A DNA stretch of 64,000 bases from Stieleria marina (GTDB lineage: Bacteria; Planctomycetota; Planctomycetia; Pirellulales; Pirellulaceae), in NCBI GenBank assembly GCA_007741555.1, contig CP036526.1, positions 4,960,001 to 5,024,000 of the forward strand. Reading direction: 5' to 3'. Position numbers and translations under genes: made by a program. The notes below the pieces were generated by a model. It ran no database searches, was not told where the DNA came from, and saw nothing but the letters and a program-made list of their open reading frames with translations. This document shows, piece by piece, positions 9,279-18,389 of the stretch. Every line of letters starts with the position of its first letter. The stretch's first letter is position 1.

Positions 9279-10670
9279 TCAAGTCTTCGATGCGACCGAC
9301 GGCTTGCCCAAAACCGCTTCGATCGATTGGGCAACCACATCTGCCAAATCATCCAGCTCTTGATCGCTGGCGACCAATGGCGGCATCACGATGACAACAT
9401 CACTGAGCGGGCGGATCCAAACACCGCGATCAATCGCCGCTTGGCAAACTTGGTGACCGATGGCATCGGCAGAATCGAACGGCTGTTTTGTGTCTCGATC
9501 GGCCACCAATTCGATTCCGATCATCAGGCCGCGTCCGCGAATACTTCCTACGTTTGCATGGTCGGCAACCTGATCAGCGATGCGACTTCGCAAACGTGTC
9601 GCTTTAGCATCGGCTGCGTCAACCAAACCATCTTGCTCAATCAAATCGATGGACGCCAAAGCCGCCGCAGCTGCCAGCGGGTTTCCGCCGAACGTGTGCC
9701 CATGAAAAAACTGCTTCAACTCTGACAACTCGCCCAAGAAAGCTTCGTATAGATGCGGCCGCGCCAACGTAGCCGCCATCGGCAAGTATCCGCCGGTGAG
9801 GCCTTTGCCCAGACACAGGATGTCCGGCGTGACGGATTCGTGTTCGCACGCAAACAGTTTGCCAGTGCGTCCAAACCCCGTTGCCACTTCGTCGCAGATC
9901 AGCAGCACATTGTACTGATCGCAAAGCTGGCGAATCTTTTGCAACAGCCCCACGGGATGGGTGATCATGCCAGCAGCACCTTGCACCAGCGGCTCCATTA
10001 CTAGTGCGGCGAGCGACTGGTGGTGCTCCTGCAGCAGCGTTTCAATTTCGCCGGCGTAGAAATCACAAGCCTGTTCAGCATCGATGGTGTCGGGCAGGCG
10101 ATAGGTGCAAGGACGCGGACCGCGAATGGGCGAAAAAAGGATCGGGGCAAAGAGCTGATGAAAGTACTTGATGCCTCCCAGCGAAACGGCCCCGGTCGTG
10201 TCACCATGGTACGCTTGGCTGAGCGCTAAGAAACTGTTTTTTTGCGGCTGGGGGTCATCGCACTGCTGCCAATACTGAAACGCCATCTTCAGTGCCGCTT
10301 CGACCGCCGACGAACCATCGCAGCTGAAAAACACGTGCGACAAGTCACCGGGACTGATGTCGACCAACCGTTCGGCCAGACGATCTGTTGTCGCCGCCGA
10401 CATGCCCAGCGAAGTAACGTGGGCGACACGATGAAGTTGATCGACGATGGCTTCGTTGATCACGGGGTGATTGTGTCCGTGCACATTGCACCACAGACTG
10501 GAAACTCCATCGAACAGTTTGCGACCATCGGTCGTGTGCAACCAGCAACCTTCGGCACGCTCGATCGCCAACGGCTGGTAGCTGGCCATCTGCGTGAAAC
10601 CATGCCAGTGAGCCTCTGCGGCGACGGTAGGCGAGTCGATCGCCTGCGAAAAACGGGGTTCTTGGGTCAT
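9279..10670 (-). CDS. bioA: Adenosylmethionine-8-amino-7-oxononanoate aminotransferase
   Basis: Biotin synthesis: transfers an amino group from SAM to KAPA to form DAPA. It is 463 residues from the ATG at 10670. A GTG at 10721 would add 17 poorly conserved residues. Fold type I class III features: substrate-binding D-G-V-S-S-L-W-C-N-V-H-G-H-N-H-P, C-D-E-V-A-T-G-F-G-R-T-G with the PLP-contacting Asp, and the PLP lysine in L-G-K-G-L-T-G-G-Y-L-P. These match BioA rather than ornithine or GABA transaminases. No other bio gene is adjacent. It is divergent from ruvB, with a 110-bp shared upstream region. Confidence 0.92.
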   Translation of the reverse strand: MTQEPRFSQAIDSPTVAAEAHWHGFTQMASYQPLAIERAEGCWLHTTDGRKLFDGVSSLWCNVHGHNHPVINEAIVDQLHRVAHVTSLGMSAATTDRLAERLVDISPGDLSHVFFSCDGSSAVEAALKMAFQYWQQCDDPQPQKNSFLALSQAYHGDTTGAVSLGGIKYFHQLFAPILFSPIRGPRPCTYRLPDTIDAEQACDFYAGEIETLLQEHHQSLAALVMEPLVQGAAGMITHPVGLLQKIRQLCDQYNVLLICDEVATGFGRTGKLFACEHESVTPDILCLGKGLTGGYLPMAATLARPHLYEAFLGELSELKQFFHGHTFGGNPLAAAAALASIDLIEQDGLVDAADAKATRLRSRIADQVADHANVGSIRGRGLMIGIELVADRDTKQPFDSADAIGHQVCQAAIDRGVWIRPLSDVVIVMPPLVASDQELDDLADVVAQSIEAVLGKPSVASKT

Positions 10671-10780
10671 TGGCAGAGTCGTCAAATCGTTATTTTGCGG
10701 TTCGCTTGGCGGGGAAAACACGTTAAGTTAAAAGGCTTCTCATTTGAACCTGCCGCAATCAAATTCGGAGTGGCCCACGG

Positions 10781-11809
10781 ATGGCACGCGAAGCAGTTTA
10801 CCAACAAACCGATCCCGAGACCGCCACCGAAGCGATGATGCCTCAAGAACAAGATGGTTCTTTGCGCCCGCGTCGAATGGACGAAATGGTCGGCCAGCGC
10901 GATGTCATCGAACGGCTCAAAATCGCGATTGATGCTGCGCAAGGTCGTGGCGAACCGCTCGGCCACATCTTGTTCGATGGCCCACCGGGACTTGGCAAGA
11001 CGACGTTCGCGACCGTGATCCCCACGGAAATGGGTTCGCACGTCCACATGGCCAACGGTGCTGGACTGAAAGCTCCCAAGGACTTGTTGCCGTACCTGAC
11101 CAATTTGGCCGAAGGCGACGTGCTGTTCATCGACGAAATCCACCGCGTCCCCAAAGCCGTCGAAGAGTACTTGTACACGGCGATGGAAGATTACCGAATC
11201 GACATCGTGCTTGGTGACGGCGTCAGCGCTCGAACGTTGAACTACGAACTGCGCCCGTTCACTTTGATCGGCGCGACGACTCGCGCCGGAATGCTAAGCG
11301 CTCCTCTGAGAGATCGGTTTCAAATCCGTGAGCACTTGGGTTGGTATACCGAAGCGGAGTTGTGCGAAATCGTTCGACGCAACAGCATCAAACTGAAAGT
11401 TCCGATCGACGACCCCGCCGCCAATGTCATCGCGGGACGCAGCCGACGGACGCCACGACTTGCCAACAACCGACTGCTCTGGGTGCGTGACTACGTGCAA
11501 GCCAAAGCCGACGGCACCGTCAATGCCAAGACAGCCACCGCAGCATTGGACATGATCGGCATCGACCCATTGGGCTTGGACAAACAAGATCGCGGCTACT
11601 TGGATACGCTGATCCGCATCTTCGTCGGCGGGCCAACTGGTCTGGAAGCCATCGCGCATACGATGAACGTCAGCAGTGATACGCTGGAAGACGAAGTGGA
11701 ACCATTCTTGTTACGCAGCGAGCTAATCGTGCGAACACGTCGAGGCCGAATCGCAACCGTGAAAGCCTACAACCACATGAAGCTTCCACCGCCCGAAGCC
11801 AGCGCCTAA
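10781..11809 (+). CDS. ruvB: Holliday junction branch migration helicase RuvB
   Basis: AAA+ motor that drives branch migration with RuvA. It is 342 residues. Walker A G-P-P-G-L-G-K-T-T is at 67-75, Walker B D-E-I-H at 118-121, the sensor-1 region is I-G-A-T-T-R-A-G, and the S-A-P-L-R-D-R-F element follows. The C-terminal winged helix ends in R-R-G-R-I-A-T-V-K-A-Y-N-H, as in canonical RuvB. Some normally invariant stretches differ: the loop after strand 2 reads A-N-G-A-G-L-K-A-P-K-D-L-L, and the sensor-2 region reads R-R-T-P-R-L-A-N-N-R-L-L-W-V-R-D. It remains complete and probably active. ruvA and ruvC are not nearby. Confidence 0.93.
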   Translation: MAREAVYQQTDPETATEAMMPQEQDGSLRPRRMDEMVGQRDVIERLKIAIDAAQGRGEPLGHILFDGPPGLGKTTFATVIPTEMGSHVHMANGAGLKAPKDLLPYLTNLAEGDVLFIDEIHRVPKAVEEYLYTAMEDYRIDIVLGDGVSARTLNYELRPFTLIGATTRAGMLSAPLRDRFQIREHLGWYTEAELCEIVRRNSIKLKVPIDDPAANVIAGRSRRTPRLANNRLLWVRDYVQAKADGTVNAKTATAALDMIGIDPLGLDKQDRGYLDTLIRIFVGGPTGLEAIAHTMNVSSDTLEDEVEPFLLRSELIVRTRRGRIATVKAYNHMKLPPPEASA

Positions 11810-11832
11810 TTCGTTAGCCGCTCGAATTATTG

Positions 11833-11981
11833 GTTAGCCGCTCCCGCTAGCCACGGGCATCTATCCAGAGTTCGCTTTCATTCTCTCTCCACTCCCCCTG
11901 CTTCTCGCTGCTGCCTCGACGCAGTCGCTATCCAACCAGCCCGCATCTGCGTAGGGCCCGTGGCTAGTGCCAGCAGCTAAC
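11833..11981. repeat. Inverted-repeat element, copy 2 (26-bp arms, four mismatches)
   Basis: The arm at 11833-11858 (GTTAGCCGCTCCCGC...) pairs with 11956-11981 with four mismatches, spaced by 97 bp. Arms and the adjacent GGGCATYTATCCA match copy 1 at 5267-5412. It fills the ruvB-queA gap. A partial duplication of GTTAGCCGCTC lies just upstream at 11814-11824. Confidence 0.8.
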
Positions 11982-12016
11982 AAAATCCACCGACGCAATC
12001 TTCAAGACATACCCGC

Positions 12017-13099
12017 ATGAGCGAAATCGAACTCTACGACTACGACCTGCCTCGCGAACTGATCGCCCAACAACCAATGGCCACTCGCAGCGATGCGCGG
12101 CTGATGCTTGTTGATCGCTCCACGGGAGCAATCGACCACCGCTATGTTCGCGATTTGCCCGAATTGCTTGATCCGGCAGACGTTCTGGTAATGAACAACT
12201 CTGCCGTGGTGCCCGCCCGACTGATCGGCTACCGCACCAAAACCAAAGGTCGCTGGCAAGGCCTGTTCCTAAAAGCCGACGAATCCACCGGCATTTGGGA
12301 AGTCCTGACCAAGACACGCGGCACATTGACGCCCGGCGAATCGATCACGATCCAGGATCGCAATGGCGTCGAAGGAATGCACTTGATCGTGGTTGCCCGG
12401 ACCGATGATGGCCACTTGCTTGTGACTCCAACGATGCCATCGAAATTCGATGACACCGATTCCTTCCAAGCTGCCGCTGATTGGCTGGAACGGTTCGGAC
12501 GCATTCCGATCCCGCCCTACATTCGCAACGGCCACATGGTCGATGCCGACGTCGAAAACTACCAAACCGTTTTTGCCGACCCGCGTGGCAGCGTCGCTGC
12601 GCCCACCGCTGGCTTGCACTTTACAGACAAACTGCTGCAAGAAATCCGCGCCAAAGAAACCGCTACTGCCGAAGTCACTTTGCACGTCGGCATTGGTACG
12701 TTTAGGCCGATTGCGACGGAGTCGCTTAGCGAACATCAGATGCACACCGAATGGGGACAAGTCGACGCGGCAACGTGCAAAACGATCAACGAGCGCCGTC
12801 AAAACGGAGGCCGCTGCGTCTGTGTCGGCACCACCAGCGTCCGAGTCTTAGAAAGTGCCGCCGCCAACAATGCCGGCGACCTAAAACCCTGGACGGGTGA
12901 AACCGACATCTTCATCAAACCGCCCCACCAATTCGCCGTGGTCGACGCATTGATGACCAATTTTCATCTGCCGCGTAGTTCACTGCTTGTCTTGGTCAGC
13001 GCTCTGGCAACGCGTGAGCTAGCCATGGCAGCCTACAAAGCCGCCGTGGCCGAGGAGTACCGGTTCTACAGCTACGGCGACGCGATGTTGATCGTTTAG
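12017..13099 (+). CDS. queA: SAM:tRNA ribosyltransferase-isomerase (queuosine synthesis)
   Basis: Transfers the ribosyl part of SAM to preQ1 in tRNA to form epoxyqueuosine. It is 360 residues, the usual length. Family signatures are all present: Y-D-L-P-R-E-L-I-A-Q-Q-P near the N-terminus, R-S-D-A-R-L-M, L-V-M-N-N-S-A-V-V-P-A-R-L, A-A-P-T-A-G-L-H-F-T, L-H-V-G-I-G-T-F-R-P, and near the C-terminus T-N-F-H-L-P-R-S-S-L-L-V-L-V. The start ATG at 12017 fits the conserved N-terminus. It follows ruvB on the same strand, separated by the repeat element; whether they share a transcript is unknown. Confidence 0.96.
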   Translation: MSEIELYDYDLPRELIAQQPMATRSDARLMLVDRSTGAIDHRYVRDLPELLDPADVLVMNNSAVVPARLIGYRTKTKGRWQGLFLKADESTGIWEVLTKTRGTLTPGESITIQDRNGVEGMHLIVVARTDDGHLLVTPTMPSKFDDTDSFQAAADWLERFGRIPIPPYIRNGHMVDADVENYQTVFADPRGSVAAPTAGLHFTDKLLQEIRAKETATAEVTLHVGIGTFRPIATESLSEHQMHTEWGQVDAATCKTINERRQNGGRCVCVGTTSVRVLESAAANNAGDLKPWTGETDIFIKPPHQFAVVDALMTNFHLPRSSLLVLVSALATRELAMAAYKAAVAEEYRFYSYGDAMLIV

Positions 13100-13280
13100 C
13101 TCCACAATTGCCACCGGGAGCCCCGCCAGTGATTTCACGCAAAGCAGGGTCTCAATATTTGTGAAAGCAGATACAAGACAGCGAAAGAGCGTCGAAACTG
13201 TCGGCCCAGTTGACAGGGCAAGGCGACACACCGGCTGACCAACCGACTTTTCGGCCCCCTCTACGAATGCGAATCGATTT

Positions 13281-13982
13281 ATGAATCTCAAAGTCGTACC
13301 GACACTGATTGCCGTTCTTTCTGCGGTATTCATCCCCGCCATCGCCTTGGCCGACGAAGTCGTTCCCAGGTCGATCGCGATCAAAGGCGAGCAACTATTT
13401 GCTGACGATTTCCAGCGAGACGATTTGGGTCAGTGGAAAGTAATCATCCCCGGCTTTCGAGTGACAGACGGTGTTTTGGTGGCCACGCAAGACAAAGAGG
13501 ACCACGGTTCGGTAGGCCGGGTCTACTTGCCGATGAAAGACGTTGTGATCAGCTTCCGTTTCAAACTGGCTGGTTCTCCGCGATTCAACCTTGTCCTAGA
13601 CGACAAAAACTTCAAGGGCTCTCACGCCGGACACATCTGCCGCGTCGCCTATGCCGCTCGCCAAATTCGCTTGGGAGATGACAAAGAAGGCATCATGCGA
13701 AACGACATCTTCAAGATGCGCAGAGATCCTGCTCAAAAAGAAGCTGCCGACAAGTTAATCGCTGACAGAGGGTCGATCGCGAAAGTCAATTTGCAACAGA
13801 ATCGCTGGTACACCACCACGGTCGAAATCAAAGACGATCAAATGCGAGTCAGCCTGGATGGCAAGCCGATCGGCTATCTGAAATCACCGGGCCTGGCTCA
13901 TGCGACCAAAGAAAGCTTGCACTTCACCGTCAACGGAAACGCAACGCATTTCGACGATGTGAAAGTATGGAAAGCGAAGTAG
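13281..13982 (+). CDS. Secreted LamG/DUF1080-like protein
   Basis: A 233-residue exported protein with a signal peptide over residues 1-25 (ending A-L-A-D). The mature part looks like a single concanavalin-like beta-sandwich: F-A-D-D-F-Q-R-D-D-L-G-Q-W near its start and H-F-D-D-V-K-V-W at the end, the pattern of planctomycete DUF1080-like domains. It shares layout with the protein at 5505-6161. A charged helical insert (about 145-180) interrupts the strands. Function is unknown; sugar binding or hydrolysis is possible. A hairpin follows 12 bp after the stop. Confidence 0.68.
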   Translation: MNLKVVPTLIAVLSAVFIPAIALADEVVPRSIAIKGEQLFADDFQRDDLGQWKVIIPGFRVTDGVLVATQDKEDHGSVGRVYLPMKDVVISFRFKLAGSPRFNLVLDDKNFKGSHAGHICRVAYAARQIRLGDDKEGIMRNDIFKMRRDPAQKEAADKLIADRGSIAKVNLQQNRWYTTTVEIKDDQMRVSLDGKPIGYLKSPGLAHATKESLHFTVNGNATHFDDVKVWKAK

Positions 13983-14368
13983 CCAACTAATTACCCGACA
14001 ATATTCTTGTCGGCCCGGTTTTCATTTCGCGAGCCCCGCGATGTGCCGCCGAGCCACTCCGCTGATTGCCGTTGGCTGCGTTGTCACGTTCGCATCTAAA
14101 TCGTCCGCGCACGATTCCGAAGTCAAACATCCGGTCAAAACAAGAACTTTTGTACTGGATGCGACTGACGACAACGCCACCGAATTCATCATCGGTACGC
14201 GGGAACAGGAAAGAGCACGCTCTGTGACGCGTCATGCGAACGCTCCGGCGACGAAGCGTTCACAATTCCAGCACGAACTTGGTAATCCGATTCGCAAAGC
14301 AGTCCACCTGCCTGCGGCTCGGGTGGCGATTGGCAAAAATGCTCCTACGTCGGTCGCAGCATTGCGAT
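13983..14368. other. Gap with a hairpin and one doubtful ORF
   Basis: About 386 bp without a supported gene. It contains the hairpin at 13995-14013. An open frame on the plus strand (14041-14430, 129 codons) begins with a weakly signal-peptide-like stretch, but overlaps the end of the opposite esterase gene by 62 bp and resembles no family. It may be spurious or a remnant. Confidence 0.4.
13995..14013 (+). terminator. Hairpin after the LamG-like gene
   Basis: A perfect 7-bp stem CCGACAA / TTGTCGG with a 5-nt loop, 12 bp after the stop at 13982, followed by CCCGGTTTTC. It is a plausible terminator with a weak T-tract. Confidence 0.5.
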
Positions 14369-16981
14369 CTAGCGTTTGGGTTTCTGAACCGTCAACTTTC
14401 GACGATAGATTCTCTTTCCGTGTGCGATAAACAGCGTGCTGTGATCACGCCCAGCCAACATGCAAGTTGTCAGCGGTTGGTCAGCATTGACTTTGGGAAG
14501 CACGCCACACGGTCGCCCCGTTGGATCAAAAATCTGAACTCCCAAATCACTCGTGATGTAGTAGCGTCCGACTTTGTCGACCGCCATCCCGTCGCCACGT
14601 GAGGACTTGACATAAGGCGGCGGCTGATTGAAATCAAACTTGCCTTTGTCGTCGATTCGCAAACGCATGGGCATGGTCGGCATTTTGGCGTCCAGCGTCG
14701 CTCCATGATTGACACGAAACGTCCAAGTGTGTGAACCCCCGTGATCAGAAACCGCCAGTGTGCCTCCGTCATTGGACAGCGCAATTCCGTTTGGCTTTGC
14801 GATGCCAGTATCAACCGCAGTGACTTTTCCGGTAGCCGGATCGATTCGCGTGACTTGCTTGGCACCGGTTTCGGTGATCAAGATCATCCCGTCAGCCGTG
14901 ACCGCTAAATCATTTGGCTTGACCCCCGTTGTGATTGGCTTGACGTCACCGGTCGCAATGTCAATCGAAATGACGCGATTCTGCTTTCCTTGGCATGCGT
15001 ACAGCAATTTGCCGTCCGGGCTCAGCTCCAATCCACTGACGGATTGCTTTGCGATTTCTCGCTGGCTCCCGTCCTGGACACTCAGACAAATGATCGAAGA
15101 CGATCGCATGTCACAAAAATACAAATTGCCTTCTTTGTCCGCACAAAGCCCATCGGCAAAACCCAAGTTGTCCGCGGCAATCTCCCAACTCTCCCCCGGG
15201 ATCAACAAGTTCAACAACGTCAGGTCACCGCCCAAGTCACCGCTGGTATCGATTACCGGCGTGGGAGTTTCTTTTCTCCAAAGCCACTTCATTGCGTCGG
15301 GAAATTTGGAACTGCCAAAGTCCGCATTGTGCGCGTAGCCTTCCTCCCAATCGAATCGTGTGTCGTAGCCCATGTATTTCAGCGACGAAGCCATGCGCTG
15401 ATTCGCCCAAGCCCAGCTGCCAAACGCATTGTCCACGTCACCGCTTGTATCGGCCATGTAAACACGGATTGGTTTGGGTTCGGTTTTACGCACTAGCGAC
15501 GGGTAGGCATCGCCGCCTCGGATGTTCGTGAAGCTGCCGACGTTTGAATAGACTTTTCGAAACTGATCGGTCCGTTCCCACGCAGTCGTAAACGCACAAA
15601 TAGCACCCGAACTGGAACCGCCGATGGCCCGCATCGATGGATCGTCCGAGATTGAATAACGCTTCTTCACTTCTGGCAAAATTTCTTCCAACAAGAATCG
15701 ACTGTAGCGATCTCCCAGGCTGTCGTATTCAAAACTCCGATTGGATTGGCGTCCCTTCCTTTGCGGTTTCGACAGGTCATTGCCGGGATTCAAAAACACG
15801 GCAATCGTCGGCGGCATGTCACCGCGAGCGATCAAGTTGTCGAACACCGTTGGTACGCGCCAGCGACCGTTGAGGTTTCTCATTCGCTCGCCATCCTGAA
15901 ACACCATCAACGCAGCCGGTTCGTCCGCTCTGTACTGGGCAGGAACATAGACTGCCCATTGACGAGTCGTACCTGGAAAGATCTTTGACGACCACGGTTC
16001 CATTTCTTCGACCGTGCCTTGGGGGACGTCGTCGCGAACGATCGCGTCAGGATGCGGCTCCCACTTGGGCTTTGTGTTGACGACAGGAAGATTCGTCGAT
16101 TCTGCGTTGTCATCCCAAATCCATTTCAGCGCGGTTGGCAATTCTTCACCGCCCCATTTGCTGCTGTGCCCACCGTCGGTCATCGTCAATTTGTAGGTGT
16201 AACCGGCGTACTGCAATGCTGCCGCTAAATCTTGGTTGCCCAGCGGCCAGTTGCCGTGCAGATTATTCAAGTCGTCGCGGCCGTCTTGCAGATAGACCTT
16301 GATCGCCTTCGGATCGTCTTTGGTCTTTCGTACCAGCCCGGGATAAGCCCAGCCGCCGCGGATGTTTGTAAAGCTACCGATGTGACTGACGACCTTGCCG
16401 AACTGTTCTGGTTTTTCCCAAGCCACCGTGAACGCACAAATGCCGCTGGATGAAATACCACACACCGCTCGGTCAGCCGGATCCGACGATACGTTGATTC
16501 CTTTGAGCGCGACTGGCAGAAGTTCGTCAATCAGAAAGTTCGCATACCTGTCCCCCAGCGAATCGAATTCAAACGAACGGTTGCTGCGAGTCGTTGCCCC
16601 GTCAATCTTCGCCGCGATGGTACCTGGATTGACAAACACCGCGACGGTAACCGGAATCGCTTCTTGATCAATCAAGTTGTCCAGCACCACAGGAACACGA
16701 AACGCTCCGTTCTTTTTTAAGTAGCCACGCCCATCCATAAATACCATCAGATTGGCAGGCGTATCCGTTTTGTATTGATCGGGAATGTAAACGCTGTACT
16801 CGCGCCGCGTTCCCGGATAGACGCTGCTTTGATCGAACACGCCCGAAGTGATATTGCCTTGGGGAACTCCTTTACGCACCTCACCAACTGAGTTTTGCAC
16901 GGAGCCTTCCTGGCAAATCCCTTGTTCGCAAAAGAGAAACAAAATTCCAACAGACGTAAGCAAGAGTTTTTCTAGATTCAT
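14369..16981 (-). CDS. Secreted tandem esterase plus SMP-30/gluconolactonase-like propeller
   Basis: An 870-residue exported protein (signal peptide about 1-23). Two homologous esterase domains (about 45-290 and 330-570) of the Fes/esterase-D (CE1-like) kind are followed by a beta-propeller of the SMP-30/gluconolactonase type (about 590-870). The copies share N-R-S-F-E-[FY]-D-S-L-G-D-R-Y and G-S-F-T-N-I-R-G-G. Predicted nucleophiles are S178 (I-S-S-S-G) and S457 (G-S-S-S-G), with histidines H272 and H551. The first copy lacks the leading Gly of G-x-S-x-G. The likely role is to remove acyl or aromatic esters from polysaccharides; the propeller may act on sugar lactones or serve for binding. 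The three-domain arrangement is unusual. Confidence 0.8.
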   Translation of the reverse strand: MNLEKLLLTSVGILFLFCEQGICQEGSVQNSVGEVRKGVPQGNITSGVFDQSSVYPGTRREYSVYIPDQYKTDTPANLMVFMDGRGYLKKNGAFRVPVVLDNLIDQEAIPVTVAVFVNPGTIAAKIDGATTRSNRSFEFDSLGDRYANFLIDELLPVALKGINVSSDPADRAVCGISSSGICAFTVAWEKPEQFGKVVSHIGSFTNIRGGWAYPGLVRKTKDDPKAIKVYLQDGRDDLNNLHGNWPLGNQDLAAALQYAGYTYKLTMTDGGHSSKWGGEELPTALKWIWDDNAESTNLPVVNTKPKWEPHPDAIVRDDVPQGTVEEMEPWSSKIFPGTTRQWAVYVPAQYRADEPAALMVFQDGERMRNLNGRWRVPTVFDNLIARGDMPPTIAVFLNPGNDLSKPQRKGRQSNRSFEYDSLGDRYSRFLLEEILPEVKKRYSISDDPSMRAIGGSSSGAICAFTTAWERTDQFRKVYSNVGSFTNIRGGDAYPSLVRKTEPKPIRVYMADTSGDVDNAFGSWAWANQRMASSLKYMGYDTRFDWEEGYAHNADFGSSKFPDAMKWLWRKETPTPVIDTSGDLGGDLTLLNLLIPGESWEIAADNLGFADGLCADKEGNLYFCDMRSSSIICLSVQDGSQREIAKQSVSGLELSPDGKLLYACQGKQNRVISIDIATGDVKPITTGVKPNDLAVTADGMILITETGAKQVTRIDPATGKVTAVDTGIAKPNGIALSNDGGTLAVSDHGGSHTWTFRVNHGATLDAKMPTMPMRLRIDDKGKFDFNQPPPYVKSSRGDGMAVDKVGRYYITSDLGVQIFDPTGRPCGVLPKVNADQPLTTCMLAGRDHSTLFIAHGKRIYRRKLTVQKPKR

Positions 16982-17172
16982 ATTTCCTAATCACTTCAAA
17001 AGACTGAGGTTGATTGCAAGCTTTCCGGTGGGCGTCGGCAAATAGGGCCAACGCACGATTGCGATGCAATCTTATATCATCGGCATTCTTGATTGGGGCC
17101 GAAACCTCTGACGAAGTCCGGCGTTCAAACGATGGGGCATCGTTCATTTACATTGACGCAGGAATCTACCGG

Positions 17173-18300
17173 ATGGATCTTAAATCCGTACCGTCAACGC
17201 TGATCTACTGGATGGGAATTAGCGTTTGCATCGCGTTCACAGCGAGTGCTGCTTGGGCACAACCTGCAACGCCAATGGGAACATCCGAAGGATATCTGTT
17301 TATTGACGGGCACTACATTTTGCCTCCGTATTCAATTCAGATCACCAAAGATTCACTGACTGTGAATGACCGAACGTTTACACCCGAATTCTTCGGAGCA
17401 GCCGTCGATGAAGAGGAATTGCGTGGAGCAATACGAGCGGAAAACGGCGATCGCAACAAGCGATTGGAAATGCGAGACCGCATCAGAAAAGGGGAGGGAT
17501 TGCGCCGTGGCGATGGCGGCAACTGGGGCAACGGCTCGTTTCGCGGTGCCAGAGAACGCCGCGGCACATCACCCTACGGCCGAGCTTCTCAACTGATTGG
17601 CGAATGCCAGATTGGAGCGATCGTCGTCGTGTTTGAAAACACCCTTCCAGCAGTCTTCTATCCGAACTACGGAGGCGACCTGCTTCTGGAGACGCTATCT
17701 GGCATTGCTGACCAAGAAGAGCAAGCACTTAAGAAGATCGCCCCAAAAGATCACGCGACGGCGCAGCGCTTGCTCAGCGAATTTTCACGCAGCGAAGAGT
17801 TTATTACCCGCGTCAAAGCACAACACGAACAACAAGCCGCCCTGGGAGACGCCGCCGATCGTACGACGGCGGCGAATCTACTGGTGGCTCGCATCTCCTA
17901 TCCCATGACAGTCCTGGCAATGGTGTTCGTCGTCCTCGGGTTTGGACACTTGCTATCGAATCGGCCGATGCAAAGCGAAGAGTCGGCACTTTCAACAGCC
18001 AACCGAACCGTGATGATCAAATCGCTCTCGATCATCGCGCTGTTATCGATCGTCGATTTGGTATGGACCATCGCCGGCGCAAACTCCGGCACCATGCGAG
18101 AACTCAATCCTCTGGGCAGCCACTTCATCCATGATCCAACCAGCCTGATTTTCTTCAAACTGATTGTCACCGGCACTGCACTGGGCATCCTGTACGCACT
18201 GCGACAAAAACCAATTGCCCACGTCGCGTCATGGTGGTGCTGCCTTCTGCTAACGCTGCTGACCGCGCGTTGGGTCGTCTTTCAATCGATGTTTGTTTGA
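17173..18300 (+). CDS. Membrane protein with exported N-terminal part
   Basis: The ATG at 17173 gives 375 residues. A signal peptide or first membrane segment ends near A-W-A-Q (residue 31). A soluble, charged region with a Gly/Arg-rich stretch follows (R-R-G-D-G-G-N-W-G-N-G). The C-terminal 150 residues hold about four hydrophobic segments, with the motif M-R-E-L-N-P-L-G between them, which resembles DUF5658-type small membrane domains. No enzyme motif is seen. The open frame continues up to 17014, but the signal peptide supports the later start. It is divergent from the tandem esterase (191 bp between starts). Function is unknown. Confidence 0.65.
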   Translation: MDLKSVPSTLIYWMGISVCIAFTASAAWAQPATPMGTSEGYLFIDGHYILPPYSIQITKDSLTVNDRTFTPEFFGAAVDEEELRGAIRAENGDRNKRLEMRDRIRKGEGLRRGDGGNWGNGSFRGARERRGTSPYGRASQLIGECQIGAIVVVFENTLPAVFYPNYGGDLLLETLSGIADQEEQALKKIAPKDHATAQRLLSEFSRSEEFITRVKAQHEQQAALGDAADRTTAANLLVARISYPMTVLAMVFVVLGFGHLLSNRPMQSEESALSTANRTVMIKSLSIIALLSIVDLVWTIAGANSGTMRELNPLGSHFIHDPTSLIFFKLIVTGTALGILYALRQKPIAHVASWWCCLLLTLLTARWVVFQSMFV

Positions 18301-18306
18301 CCCACC

Positions 18307-18333
18307 ACCGTTTTGTTCGCACGAACGGTTTTT
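18307..18333 (+). terminator. Probable intrinsic terminator
   Basis: ACCGTT pairs with AACGGT, followed by a T-run (GGTTTTTC), 6 bp after the stop at 18300. An adjacent imperfect hairpin (CACCAGCAGGA / TCCTGGCTGGTG, 18334-18365) lies between this and the convergent sulfatase and could end that transcript. Confidence 0.55.
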
Positions 18334-18389
18334 CACCAGCAGGAACAGTCGATCCTGGCTGGTGAGCGAATAGTTGCGAAGAGAGCAGT

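Noticed and set aside
14041-14430. Possible small secreted protein
   Set aside because: It overlaps the end of the opposite esterase gene, has no recognisable family, and its signal-like start is weak.
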